NCBI RefSeq assembly: GCF_001619985.1
Contig: NW_017264194.1
Span: 1,545,511-1,609,510, forward strand
Reading direction: 5' to 3'
DNA from: Xylona heveae TC161
Lineage: Eukaryota > Ascomycota > Xylonomycetes > Xylonales > Xylonaceae
DNA: 64,000 bases
Below the pieces are notes generated by a model. It was not told the origin of the DNA. It searched no databases and worked only from the letters and a program-made list of their open reading frames with translations. The position numbers and the translations under genes were made by a program. Shown one piece after another: positions 1 through 11,203 of this stretch. Position 1 is the stretch's first letter. Every line of letters begins with the position of its first letter.

Positions 1-592
1 AACAGAAAACCAAAACACCTATAAATGGCCCATGTATATAAGTAAAACACATAAAAACAGACCCAAGCTTGCAGTGTGTTATTTCCCGTTTCCTTGTTCC
101 TTTTGCTGTACATATGATAATAATCGTGAAATTAAGAGTAGAATTTGCGTCTGAGCACTTTTCTTTGCGACAGTGCCAGCATAAAATAGAATGGCACGCC
201 GGAATGCTCATCATGGTCGATGAGCTATGCATGTAGAGTATCATGCATTGTTGAATAAAAGCAACGATGCGAAAGTCGATCGTTAAATGATCCAAATGAT
301 TGCAGAAAATACTGCGAGGTAGAAATGAATAGGACTTCTTCGTGATGACAACTACCATCAAAGGAAACCACAGTGGATATATGCCGCACGGTCATACAGA
401 GAAAATTTATGCGCAATGCAAGGTAGCCCATAAACCAGCCCAAATAAGACAACACATTTTACTCGCTTCATATGCAGTACTGAGGCCGAAGAGACTGATG
501 GCGTGAGGATGAGGATCATAAATCGTCAGATCAGAACTGATCTAGCGGTTGAAATCCCGAATTTATAGAAGCAGATCGAGCAACAATGGGCG
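1..592. other. No gene seen; 3' flank of the histidine kinase
   Basis: This stretch is AT-rich and no open frame in it resembles a protein family. It lies downstream of the stop codon of the minus-strand histidine kinase and probably holds that gene's 3' UTR plus spacer to whatever lies left of the window. Confidence 0.5.
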
Positions 593-3500
593 TCACCGAC
601 CAGACTTACTGCCACTCTCCATAGAGGACTTTTGCGAAGCCTTTATCGGGTCAGATTCGGCTCTTCTATCCTTGTTCGTCAGAGTTTTGTCGCTTTCATT
701 GCTTTCTGTTCTGATTGGAGGGGGCGGATCCGGGGGTCGATCAGAATTTGCAACGGTTGAAGTCTTTACTTTGGATGGTGGAGCAGAGAGTGGAATCCCG
801 TTCACCGCCAGAGAGGAGTTTTGAGACTGTGGAATTTGGGCTGCTAAGCCCTGACCAAGGTTTTGCTGCTGTTGGTCATCGGATAACCTTGTCACATTTT
901 CTACCGTGAGTGGCGTCGAAAGAGGACTTCCTCCGGTCCTTGGGTTTTCGTTCATCGAGCGAGAGCCACTCGCATCAAGAAGCTTGTCATCCCGCAACGA
1001 GCTCGCCTTCTCTTCCGCTGCGGCTCTTCTCAATCCTCGCTCATTTTCGGTTTCTGGTCCAGGCATCTGTGCTTCCTGGGCGATTTCCCGATTTCTCGTC
1101 TCTGACGACTGTCTCGAGAGGTTTAGCGGAGAACCCTGAGCATCTCGCGCCTCCGGTTCAAGCTGACTGCTCCGATCAGGGCTTCCTTCAGGGCTAGACT
1201 GTTCTTCATCGTTCTGGCCACACTCCGCATCGTGTTTCGACGATGGTAGACCGGCCTTTTCGTGGGTCCACCCTTTATTTTTCGTCTCGTGAATCCACTT
1301 GACCAACATCCGTTCAAGGGTTTTGCCTTTCACGGGCTTAGCCATGTAATCATCCATGCCAGCTTTTTGGCACTTTTCTTTGTCGCCTTGAATGGCGGAT
1401 GCTGTCATTGCAACCACCGGAACGCGCAGAAGAGCTGGAATGTCCATGTAGGGTGCGTGCCGTCGAAGAAGGTGTGTTGCACGGTAACCATCTAGGATGG
1501 GCATTTGGACGTCCATGAGAATTATATCCGGTCTGGGGTGCTGCGGGGTGGGTTCCTGCGATACGTAATCGAGCGCCTGCTTACCGTTCCACACGGCGCT
1601 TGCCGAAAATTTCAGCTTCTTGATTGTTTTCAATGCGATTTGCTGGTTGATTGCATTGTCTTCCACCACAAGAATATGGAAATTTTTCCGCTCTGCTTCA
1701 GAGAGCACGGCGTCGATACTTGTTGGGAGTTGTCCAGGCTGGACGGCGCCTGGAACGTGAGCGTGCTGCGCCCCGGGTGGTCTATGTTGTGTGTCTTTGA
1801 GTGGGCTCTGAGGCGGAGTCCCGGGATCTCGGGTAATGTCAGGGTCTGAACTTTCACAAGAGAGCGATAGCTCGGGTTGAAGCCAGTCCGGAAGAGTTCC
1901 AATGTCCGCGAGCGGTGATTCTTCGCCCTGAAACGAGGGCTTGTTAAAAGGGATCCAAAATGAGGCTCTCGTACCACTACCAAGAGCAGACTCGAGGGTA
2001 ATATCGCCACGCATCAAGTTCACAAGCTGCAGAAAAGTCAATGCTGTGTGTGGTGAATTTTGCCAAAGTTTTTTTTTTTTTTTTGAACTCACATTCTTGC
2101 AAATAGTGAGGCCTAATCCAGTCCCTCCGAAACGCCTTGCTGTGGAGCTGTCGGCCTGACTGAACGGTTGGAAAAGCTTCTTTCGCACCTCCTCTTCGAT
2201 CCCTATTCCTGTATCTTCAACAACGAATCTAAGCTGTATCGTATTGTCGTCTTCCTTATCGCTGGTTACAGCGAGCGTCACGCTTCCCTCAGAGGTGAAT
2301 TTGATGCTGTTTGTCAGCAAATTGGTAATGATTTGGCGAACACGGCCTGGATCACCCATAAGTTTAAGGTCGTTTCTGACACGATAATTGCTTTTGAAAG
2401 CAAGCCCTTTTCTTTCGGCAGCGAACTTGAGCATGCGGTTAACGTCGTGAATCACGACAGCGGGGCTGAACTGAACTTCCTCGATATCCAGTCGTCCGGA
2501 TTCGACCTTTGAAAAGTCCAAAATGTCATTGATGACAGTCAATAGGCCATTCGCGGACCGAGCTATGTTCTCAGCACATTCCCGCTGTTCTCGATCGAGG
2601 CCCGTATCAAGCAAAAGCTCGCACATTCCGATGACGCCTGCAATAGGAGTGCGGATCTCGTGAGACATCTAGAAGAGGCACTTAGCACCTAAAATCAGGC
2701 AATGACAAGGTCTTATTCAATACGTACGTTTGCGAGGAACTGACTTTTAAGTCGGCTCGCCTCTTTGGCAGCTGCTTCCTTGGCTACAAGTCTATATCTC
2801 AAAAGTTAGTGAACAACAATGGTAGACCATAGGACACGGCAGCACATCATACCGAGTGTTCTCGCTCTCCTGCGTATGCAAGTCTGCCTCACGATTCTTC
2901 AGCTCTGTTACATCCATGCTGACTCCAATGACCTCCTCCACCACGCCATCCTTCCGTTCCTCGCTTCCGGGAGCACTCGTTGATTTTTGAGATTGGACAG
3001 CCACAAAGCGGGTACGGAACCAACGGCCACTACCAGCAAGGCGGTGTTCAGAGACCTCCTCTTTGCTCTTTCCGCTGAAAATGTTCTCAATTGGTGTCCG
3101 GTAAATCAGGAGGCCGGACGCTCCATAATGTTGATCGAGGAGGTCATAGAGTCTTTGGCCCAAATATTTAGGTGTGCCAACTCCGTTCAAATCATCCCAC
3201 ATTAATTTCCCTTCCTGAAGAACAAGGTCGCGGTTTCGGTTGACAGCCCACAAGGTAACCTTGGAATGCGAGATAACGTTGAGAAGTTGCTCTCGTGTTT
3301 GGCGTGCTTCGGTACGCGCTGTTGCAAAAATGGGTCAGTGAGATGAGGGACACAAAAAGCTCTTGACAGCCGTCTCACCTTGCGCGACTTCATGTATGTC
3401 GGTGCAGGTTCCGAACCACTTGAGAATATTTCCAGTCCGGCGATCCTTCAAAGGCACGGCCCGGCCCAACATCCAACGCCACTCGCCATCGCGTCGCCTG

Positions 3501-5577
3501 CATCGGTATTCTATGTCGTAAGCCTCACCGGTACGCAACGACTGCTCCCATTTTTCCAAAGCCATGGGCACGTCGTCAGGATGAAAAGCCTTCTGCAAGA
3601 ACTGGAAAATCAGCATCCAGGTTCTCAACGTTGAAAATCCTTGGCATTGAACGAACCGTCCATCCGGAAACCCTCATGGATTCCGCTTCCGTGAGGCCCG
3701 TGTAATCGTACCACCGCTGCGAAAAGTATTCGTGTTTGCCATCCCGCCCGGTAGTCCAGAGCTGAGGAGACGAATCACTGTCAGAATGTGCCCCTCCAAA
3801 TGCAAGGGAGGGAAGAGAAATGGAAGAACGAACCATCTGAGGCATGGTATCGCAAATGACCTGAAATTGCTGGTCTATCTCTTCCGCCTGGGCTGCTATT
3901 TGATCGGTGTACTAGAGTGCAACAATAAGTATCAACCATCGACGCTGAATGGCATGATAAGTCTCGGGGCAGTGATCCGTTTAGCTTACCTCCGTCACAT
4001 CGCGCATCCACAGGACTGCCGCAAGGAATTCATTTGTCCGTTCGTCAAAGATTGGCTCAGCACTACAGTCCCATCGTGTGTGCAAGCCAGTTTTCGGGTC
4101 AATGGTACCGCCACGAAAGTTCTTGACCGGCTTTCTTGTTGTTGTTGCTTTAATTAATGGGTATTCTTCCGGTGGAATCGTCTCTTTGAAATCCTCAGTG
4201 TATATCTTTAATCGAGAGGTAAAATCATAACCGTCGGCAGAGAGCGGATCAACATCCCGGGAGAGCAGTTCACTCCCAGCTCGATTTGGAATGGTTAGAC
4301 TTTGGTCTTTCCACATGGCAAAGACCGGGATTTCCATGGAATCTGAGACAAGCAATTAGCCAAGCACAAGGTTCAAGGCGCCGACAATGCTTACTGAGAA
4401 TGGCATCCTTCATGCGCGTAATCTTCTGCAAAGCCGAAGGGGCAGAGGCTGATCCGGGATGTGCGGGCTGGTGTAGTAGAGGGAGTGATGGCGAGGATGC
4501 AGACAAGGCTGAAGGGGAGCCCACAATTCCTGGCCCGGCTGTGGGCGAGGGATTCGACGAACCGGGGCTGGAGGAGAGCGCGGGAGACGTGAGATCATTG
4601 GCGGCAACTCGCGACACAGTTCTTGATAACGGCGGAGGATTAGACTTGGGAGATAATTCGGGGCTGGTAAACGTCAAGGTGTAATATTGTTGATCGTCCA
4701 TCTTCCACATGGAGATGACCATGGTCGCCTGGACCTGGCTATCCGTTACATTGACCCAACGAGTCTGGCGTGGAGGGCCGCTCGATATTTCGCGTTGACG
4801 GGGTGAAACAACCACCTGGACCACGCTATCATGAACGACCGCTCGCGAGTTGGACGCGCCCAGCTCGGCATTAGCTTTGCCAGTGGCCGCGGAACCAGGC
4901 AAGCGGGAGTCATTTCTTGAAGATGATCCCAAACTGCCATCACGACTGCGATCAGAGGCTAGCAGAGGCCTGGGGGGGACGTCGCTGGCAGAAGATTTCC
5001 GCTCGATATCGGATGCCAATGTGTCAAAAAATCGCTAAATCATTCCTTTGCTTAGCATATCATATTTCACGTAATTGGGGAGGGGGAAGGAAAATTCATG
5101 GAATAAATAGTATATCCGTACCTCCCAATCGATCCATACTGGCTGGCCATCCTGAAGCATATCGATTCCCAACTGGGACAATGTTTGGCCCCTGAGCGCT
5201 TCTATCATGGACATGCCGCTACTTGTTCCCTCGCTTGACACATCCTGATGTGGCGTTGCTGTCAAATCAAGGCCGAGCAGGGTCCCCAACGCGTCATTCG
5301 CGACCAGCACAGTCTTGAGCGATGAGAGGACGATGACAGGGACAGGCAAATATTGCAAGGCCGCAAGCGATGCTTCGGCCGAGGAGGGTGGTTTTGGAAG
5401 CTCCATGAACATGGCATTCTGAGAAGGTTGATTTGTCGAGTTCTGTGAGGTTTGCAGTGTTTGATCGAGGTCCTGCCTCATGGCCAACGACGACGAGGGC
5501 GTGGAAGAAGCCGTCCGGGGTTCGGTGGCAGCAGAGGAGCTTGTCCCCATATCCTCAAGGGTTTGAGGCCCGGTCAT
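593..5577 (-). CDS. Multi-PAS hybrid histidine kinase with receiver domain
   Basis: Nine exons (5577-5122, 5034-4395, 4342-3990, 3911-3657, 3592-3379, 3318-2853, 2791-2728, 2668-2093, 2026-593) join to 1485 residues. Four PAS-like regions lie at about 72-280, 365-480, 484-640 and 641-785; the third has the WYDYTGLTEAES and FHPDD motifs. A short helical linker leads to the HisKA domain with MSHEIRTP, so the phospho-His is His819. The ATPase domain shows the N box (NLLTNSIKF) and glycine boxes (DTGIG, GGTGLGL). The receiver spans about 1123-1256 with phospho-acceptor Asp1180 in LMDVQMP and the conserved Lys1238. Such kinases sense stress, light or redox cues and pass phosphate through Ypd1 to Skn7 or Ssk1. 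The roughly 230-residue polar tail after the receiver is unusual. I cannot assign the fungal HHK group. The start is the first ATG in frame with the N-terminal PAS; an upstream frame overlaps it. Confidence 0.9.
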
Positions 5578-5768
5578 TAATGGAGATCAGAGGCTCTCGC
5601 TCTCGCAACCCCACTTCCGTCAACCGTGGGCCAGCCACCAGATGTTGGCGATGTCGAGACAGCGGTAATGACTTGAGCTCGCTCCAAAAAAGACGTAGAT
5701 GGGAAGACAGGCGCCACCAGCAGAGAAAGACCGGATGAGGTTGACGAGGAGCAAAGTTCGCGTCTCAT
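5577..5768 (-). other. Upstream ORF overlapping the kinase start as TAATG
   Basis: A 63-codon frame starting with ATG on the minus strand ends in TAA at 5579-5577, and the last A of that stop is the first A of the kinase ATG, giving TAATG. This geometry could allow termination-reinitiation or restrict kinase translation. The peptide has no recognisable domain. Whether this stretch is in the mature mRNA is unknown; a leader intron could remove it. Confidence 0.35.
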
Positions 5769-7840
5769 GAGATCACGGATTGCAGACAGGTCTTAAAGGT
5801 TGGGCGAGTCGTGGGCCGCTAATAGCAAAATATCAGTTGGGAATTCGAGGGCATGTACAAGGCTCGGACAAGGGTCCTCGGCTGGCGATGGAAATGAGAT
5901 TCGACGTCCAATGGATCTAGAAGTTGATCGAGTGCTGATGCAGTGTGTTCAAGTTTGGCTGAGGGTGCTCAAGCTCCAAATGCGGAAATCTGAAAGGCGT
6001 AGGAACCGGTCCTAAGTCGGCAAAGGCGAAGAAAGCACGCGTTCTCCAGCGAAAAGGGAGTGTGAGAGGTTCAGAAGGACGGGTTAGCCGGGGCAGGGAG
6101 GCAGATGAGAGGAAAACGAGGTGGGAGTCGAAGGGCGATCGTAGGTTTTGGTCAAGTAGTAAGTTTAGTGAGTGAGCGAGGATGAGTTGAGGCTGCCTCT
6201 GGGGGGCGTTGTGTGGGTGTGGGTGTGTGTGCGTGCAGTGCGAGGTGCAGCCAGCAGTTCTAGGCGGAGAGGTGTGGTATAGCGCCGACTGAGAATTTGG
6301 TGAAGAGAGGAATAAGGGCAAACTGAACGACGATATGGTCGCGACCTCTGAAAGACAGGGGGAAAAGGGAAGAATGAGCACTCAGAATGCTGGACTACGG
6401 AGTACTGACTGAGGTGGTTCGAAAAAAGCACCAAAATGTCAGACAGTTTCGTGTTCGGGACCTTTGCCCCAAGGGAGGGACGGCGGTTGAGCCAAGTGGT
6501 ATCGGGCGGGTACAGGGCGAATACTAGAGCAGTATCGATCAAAGATGAAGTCAGACAGACTGGAACATCCAAGCCATGGAAAACTGTGTACCGGTACAAT
6601 ACGACGCTCACACTTACTCTAGCGCCAACTCCCATCCAGGACACGCGGGTACCATGAGCCGAACACTACACGGGAACGTAGGGCCAAGAAGAAGAAGAAG
6701 ATAGAAGACGCGGACAAGCCCACCCACGGGGCGAATGGGCAAGGCAGGGCTACAGCACGCCCGCGACGGTCACCGCAATCTATCTAGGAGGATCTGAAGC
6801 TATTGCCTCAGAAAGGAAGTTGACAATGACAATGGTCAACCCTTAGGCGGCGGTCACCCCTGCTCGAATCCCCCTCCGGTCCCTGAATCATTTTCACTCC
6901 CCTAGCCCAGAAGCTCTGCGCACAAGACTAAATTATATCCCACTCGTCTCACATAAAACTAACACCCAGTGCTCATTTGGAGAGCTTGCCCCTTTTTCTT
7001 TCCTTTGCTCGGTCGCTGGTGATATACTGTGGTATATCGCCAAGTCCGCTCAGGATCGGTTTTCCGGCCCTCATATAGTTGCATTCAATCAAAAATTGAG
7101 CCAAGGATCGTCTCAATGGTTTTGTGGGATTTGCATGCATGCTGGGGTTATGTTCATTGGAGAGCTAGTTCGCTTTTGAAAATTTTGCTCATTGTACCAT
7201 AACTTCCCGGTCGCGTGCTTGCAACCAGAGACACTGTACGAGTGGAGATAATCAGTTGTTGTTGGCGGCAGCAGTTGACGATCAGCAACCACGCGTTGAA
7301 CATGAAGATTTGGTCTCCTCAAAACCCCTCAAAGCATTTTTTTTGGCGCTTATTGTCCTAGGCACGTTAGTGGATCAAGTTCAATTGGGGCCCCATAAGG
7401 TGAGCGCGTGGAAAAGATACTCTAGTCCCCGAATTGACGCCGAAAAAAAAGAAAATAAGGCTTGTGTGATTCCTATGCTGGACAAATTTGGACGATGATT
7501 TCCAAAGCCCCAGGCGGAATTGACGAAGAATCGGAAGAGAATGACGCTGAGGCGCTCTGAACTGGGGCTCCTGGGGCACAAAAAATTGGAGACGATTCAG
7601 TGCTTGTTCGCTTAGAGCAGATGTTGACAGTCGGGGTTGGTTAGCAGCATCTACCAGTACCCTTACCCTTGGGCCCGACCAAGGGTTCAGCCTCCAAATG
7701 ATGCGTCAGGTACTTCAATGAAGAAAAAGGGGAAAGAATAGATTAATTCAATGATGATCAGTACGGTGCTTAGGAGTAACGACGGAAAGAACGAGCAATG
7801 GAAGCGAACAAGAACATGCGCAGAAACATGGTGACGACAA

Positions 7841-7880
<40 letters not shown>
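7841..7880 (+). repeat. Homopolymer of 40 G
   Basis: Forty consecutive G on the plus strand, then CGGG. It is long enough to form G-quadruplexes and is also a common place for assembly length errors. Confidence 0.9.
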
Positions 7881-8549
7881 CGGGACCTGTCGGTCCGGGT
7901 GTCGCTCGCTCCCATCAATTTCGAGCCGTTCTCTTTTGGGGGGAAATGGGGGGAAGCGTTCAAGGTACAGATACATGAGACCCTTGGCCCGCCTTCTTCT
8001 GCCTGCGTAGACAACAGTCTGAGCCAGACCCTGTGAACGTCGTCATAGGGTACTTTTGGTACTTGGGAGAGACCTCGAGGGCTTCTTCCCCTCGCGCTGT
8101 CAAGCTTCTCCAAACCCACCACAAAGTAACGCTGTCGGCTGGTTGTGGCCCCTGACGCAATCATATCCACAAAATGACAACCCCGGCTCCGTCATCGACC
8201 ACCAACCTACCGTACTTGCGAACTAATTCCCGATGATGATGATCAATTCCACCAAATGACCCTTTTCGACGAAGGAACAAACGTGCCGTTTCTGATTTGC
8301 ATAATTGCAAATCATTGAGCGATATCCATTCTTAGCGCAAATCAATCTACCTTAATTTGTCAAGCCGCGTTCGAGAACTTTCATTTCGAAAGTAGCTTAT
8401 CCAAAATCGGGATCCAATAGACAGCCACTTAATACCGATTTGTCAAACCAAGCACCATGAAGTTTGCCTTCTCTTGAAACTCAGTAAGAGCAAATTGATA
8501 CACTTTATACACTTTATACAACTACTATTCTAAAGCGTTTAATCAAAAT

Positions 8550-8573
8550 CCCCCCCCCCCCCCTTTTTTTTTT
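8550..8573 (+). repeat. C14 followed by T10
   Basis: An uninterrupted C run passes directly into a T run in the spacer near the 3' end of the methyltransferase gene. No other feature is associated with it. Confidence 0.8.
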
Positions 8574-8839
8574 CCCCTTAAATTAACCAAAACAACAAAC
8601 AACAAAAAAAATTCATCAGAGTTCTCCAAAGATTGATTGATTCAGACAAGAAATTCCATACGAACTACAGAAACGTGATACAATTGCAAGAGAAACCTGT
8701 CACTAGCAAACGCTGCAGCATGACCAAACTATTAAAAGACACAAGAGCCTAAACCAGAATTCGGACCAGGACTACCCGCATGAACCAAACTGTAGAAAAA
8801 ATATATAAACAATTACCGACCTCGGCGCAGGCCACGATA

Positions 8840-9854
8840 CTAAGCCACACATTTCTGCGCCTTGCCCCGAAGCCTGACATATCCCAGCCACGCGGTGCCA
8901 TCCTCTCTGGCTATAGAATTCTGGACATAGCCCACGACCTTCTCGACAGCAGCATCGCGGCGGTCCGCAGGGAGCGCATCAAGAAAAGGACTGCCCATCA
9001 AACGCACCCAGCCAGCAATACCCCCATTCTTGTCCGCCGTCAGCTTTGTAGGTCTGTACTCCAACTCGAGACCGAGGACCTCAAAGCCCGCGTCTTCCAG
9101 CACATTTCGCATCCAATCTTCATCTGCAAAGAACCAGGGACTGAGATTGCGTGCCGCCTCAATGCTCAGCGCGCCTTCTTGCGCAGTTGCCGCCACGAGC
9201 GCCGTATGGACTTCGCTCACGTTACCCGCGCCTCCCATTTCAAACACAAACGTTCCGCCGGGCTTAAGCGCCGCGTAGATGTCGTGGAACACTTGTTTCC
9301 GGGTTGCCGGATCCCTGAGGATCCAATGCAGGGCTGCATTCGAGAAGACCTTGTCCCACGTGCCCTGCCATTTCATTGGCTGTCCGAACTTGTTGTCCAA
9401 CTCTTGCGCAATGTACCGACAGTCAGCCACCTCAAATCCTGACGCAGTGCTTCCCTTGAGCTTCTGACGTGCACCTGCAATCATTGCTGCAGACGAATCA
9501 AGCCCCAGCATTTCTGAAGCGACTTGGGCAATCTTGACGGAGAGTACCCCGTCGCCGCAACCAATGTCCAGAATCCGATCACCCGGACGAGGGTCTAGAA
9601 GCTGTACTACCTTTGTAGTGAGCTCTGGGACAAAGGACGCTGACGTTTTGTAATCCTTGATCATGATGATGTTTAGCAATAATGTATTTGCCAATGCGCC
9701 GCCGTAGCGGCAAGAAGAAGAAGAAGAAGAAGAAGAAGAAGAAGAAGAAGAATGCTCTCTCACTCACTTCAGGGGACCACTGGTCTTTCTTTTCTTTCTT
9801 TTGTTGTTGTTGTTCGTCCCTTGGACTAGTATTTGCCGTATTGTGAGTCGCCAT
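8840..9854 (-). CDS. SAM-dependent methyltransferase, class I (Methyltransf_11/25 type)
   Basis: Two exons (9854-9768 and 9655-8840) give 300 residues. After the short polar N terminus, the splice joins DQWSPE to DYKTSASFVPEL, which is the usual start of this fungal family. Motif I for SAM binding reads ILDIGCGDG. An acidic residue at the end of strand 2 (MLGLDSS) and SNAALHWI and LKPGGTFVFEMGG in motifs post I to III complete the Rossmann methyltransferase fold. Such proteins resemble trans-aconitate or small-molecule methyltransferases; the substrate is not predictable. It is likely cytosolic, as no signal or membrane segment is seen. The 112 nt intron contains a pure AAG/CTT repeat. Reading through the intron would put a serine or phenylalanine run in the protein, so the spliced form is preferred. 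Confidence 0.88.
9712..9750 (+). repeat. (AAG)13 microsatellite inside an intron
   Basis: Thirteen perfect AAG units on the plus strand (CTT on the coding strand) lie within the single intron of the methyltransferase gene, about 17 nt inside its 5' splice site. On the coding strand it makes a long pyrimidine tract. Confidence 0.92.
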
Positions 9855-11203
9855 TTTTGCTGCTTGCTGTTTGTTGTTTGCGGTTTGATGTTTGATATTT
9901 GATATTTGCTTCTTCCGCTGGTCGGATGACTCTCCTTTACTATCACTTCTCCACTTCTCACACACTCAGTATACAGTATAGACTGTATATCAAAAGACAA
10001 ATAAATATCCAAAAAGAAAGAGAAGAATACGCTTCGATTCCGCGGTTGAATTCTTAACTCTCAACTCTTATACAATATCCACACACACTCTCTCTCACCC
10101 CGCGTCCCTCTACGACCTTTATATACCCCAGATCCAAATCCAAGACAGCTCCGATATCAGCTGCCCCTCCCTCTCTCTCGTATCATTACTCACTTGCCCA
10201 ATTTGACCTATCTACCTCCATGTCGCGCGTCAATCAGCTGGGTGGAAATGTAACGCTGGACAGTGGGTTGCAACATTACCCCAGGTCCGATAACGGAGGC
10301 GGTATATGGCGGCAGAATAACGCGGCCGAGGCCGCATTGGACCCTCGACCCTCCTCGCTCCGAGGGCTCGGACCGGACGACACGGACCTTGGACGACACG
10401 GACGAACCCCCTTGTCGTTGCTTACATAAGCCATATATCGACACCCGACTGGCCAAGGACATGCTGAAAAGAAGAGGGTTCAAGCATTGAGGCTACTTGT
10501 ATAACTGGATGGTGATACAGCTTATTAGCATGCTTCTGGGTCGAGAGACATGATTCATTGATCTCATTGGTCATGTATATGAAAGAGGGAGCACGAAAGA
10601 GATAAAAGAGAGAAAGAGAAGGCGCAGAAAAAAAAGGGAGGGGTCAGGAATGATTGGGCATTGAATGTATTATGCCAGGGACATTTGTTATCAAATTTTC
10701 TACACGATGCAATGCATGTAATGAAAATGTAAAAGTACCATAATGATTCTTGCATGAGAGGCAATAGTGCACAATATATCTAAAATGAGTGCTTACACAG
10801 CAACTCAAAATCAAAAAACAGTCTTCCTAAACATTCCATCCCATCAGGAACGAGGTTCATGCAAAGAATCCGAGGAACTGTTCTTGTCCAAACTCTAATC
10901 CATTTCGCTGATTGGCATGGTCCTCTTGAAAAAAGAAATAAAAAAAAAGCTATTCGACCCGGAAATGCCAGGGAAAAAGTGACAGCAATGTTTTCAAACA
11001 GGAGATGATATCTTGTCGCTAAAAATGCTGCAAAAAGCTAATGATGGGGCCAGGGCAACCGGAGAAAGATGAACCCTGGTCAAAATATCATGCAATCTAA
11101 CGTATGCTGCGAATCAGAGTCATATACAGGTGTAGCATGCTTCGTTGAAAAAGCTAAAAAAAAAAAAAAAAAAAAAATGAGGTCATGATAATGCGTCGAC
11201 TGT
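9855..11203. other. Intergenic: methyltransferase promoter and activator 3' flank
   Basis: No gene is supported. The part next to 9855 has short repeats related to TTTGATATTTGATATTTGC (about 9890-9910) and CT-rich stretches (10081-10190), fitting a promoter and 5' UTR for the minus-strand methyltransferase. The GC-rich block at 10200-10490 has small frames without similarity that I recognise. An A22 run at 11156-11177 lies just past the stop of the zinc-cluster gene. Confidence 0.45.

Larger units (their letters stand above)
5769..8839. other. Long intergenic/leader region upstream of the kinase
   Basis: No protein family is recognisable in about 3 kb. The part next to the kinase (about 5.8-6.7 kb) is pyrimidine-rich on the coding strand, as in long fungal 5' leaders. 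It holds a run of 40 G at 7841-7880 and adjoining C and T runs at 8550-8573. The right end will include the 3' UTR of the methyltransferase, which ends at 8840. The longest frames here (for example 7748-8170 minus) exist only because the G run reads as polyproline. Confidence 0.5.

Noticed and set aside
7748-8170. Polyproline frame on the minus strand
   Set aside because: It exists only because the G40 run reads as proline codons; no ATG-led domain or splice context.
10208-10490. Overlapping short frames in a GC-rich block
   Set aside because: Frames are open on both strands without domains, as expected from composition; the block sits upstream of the methyltransferase.
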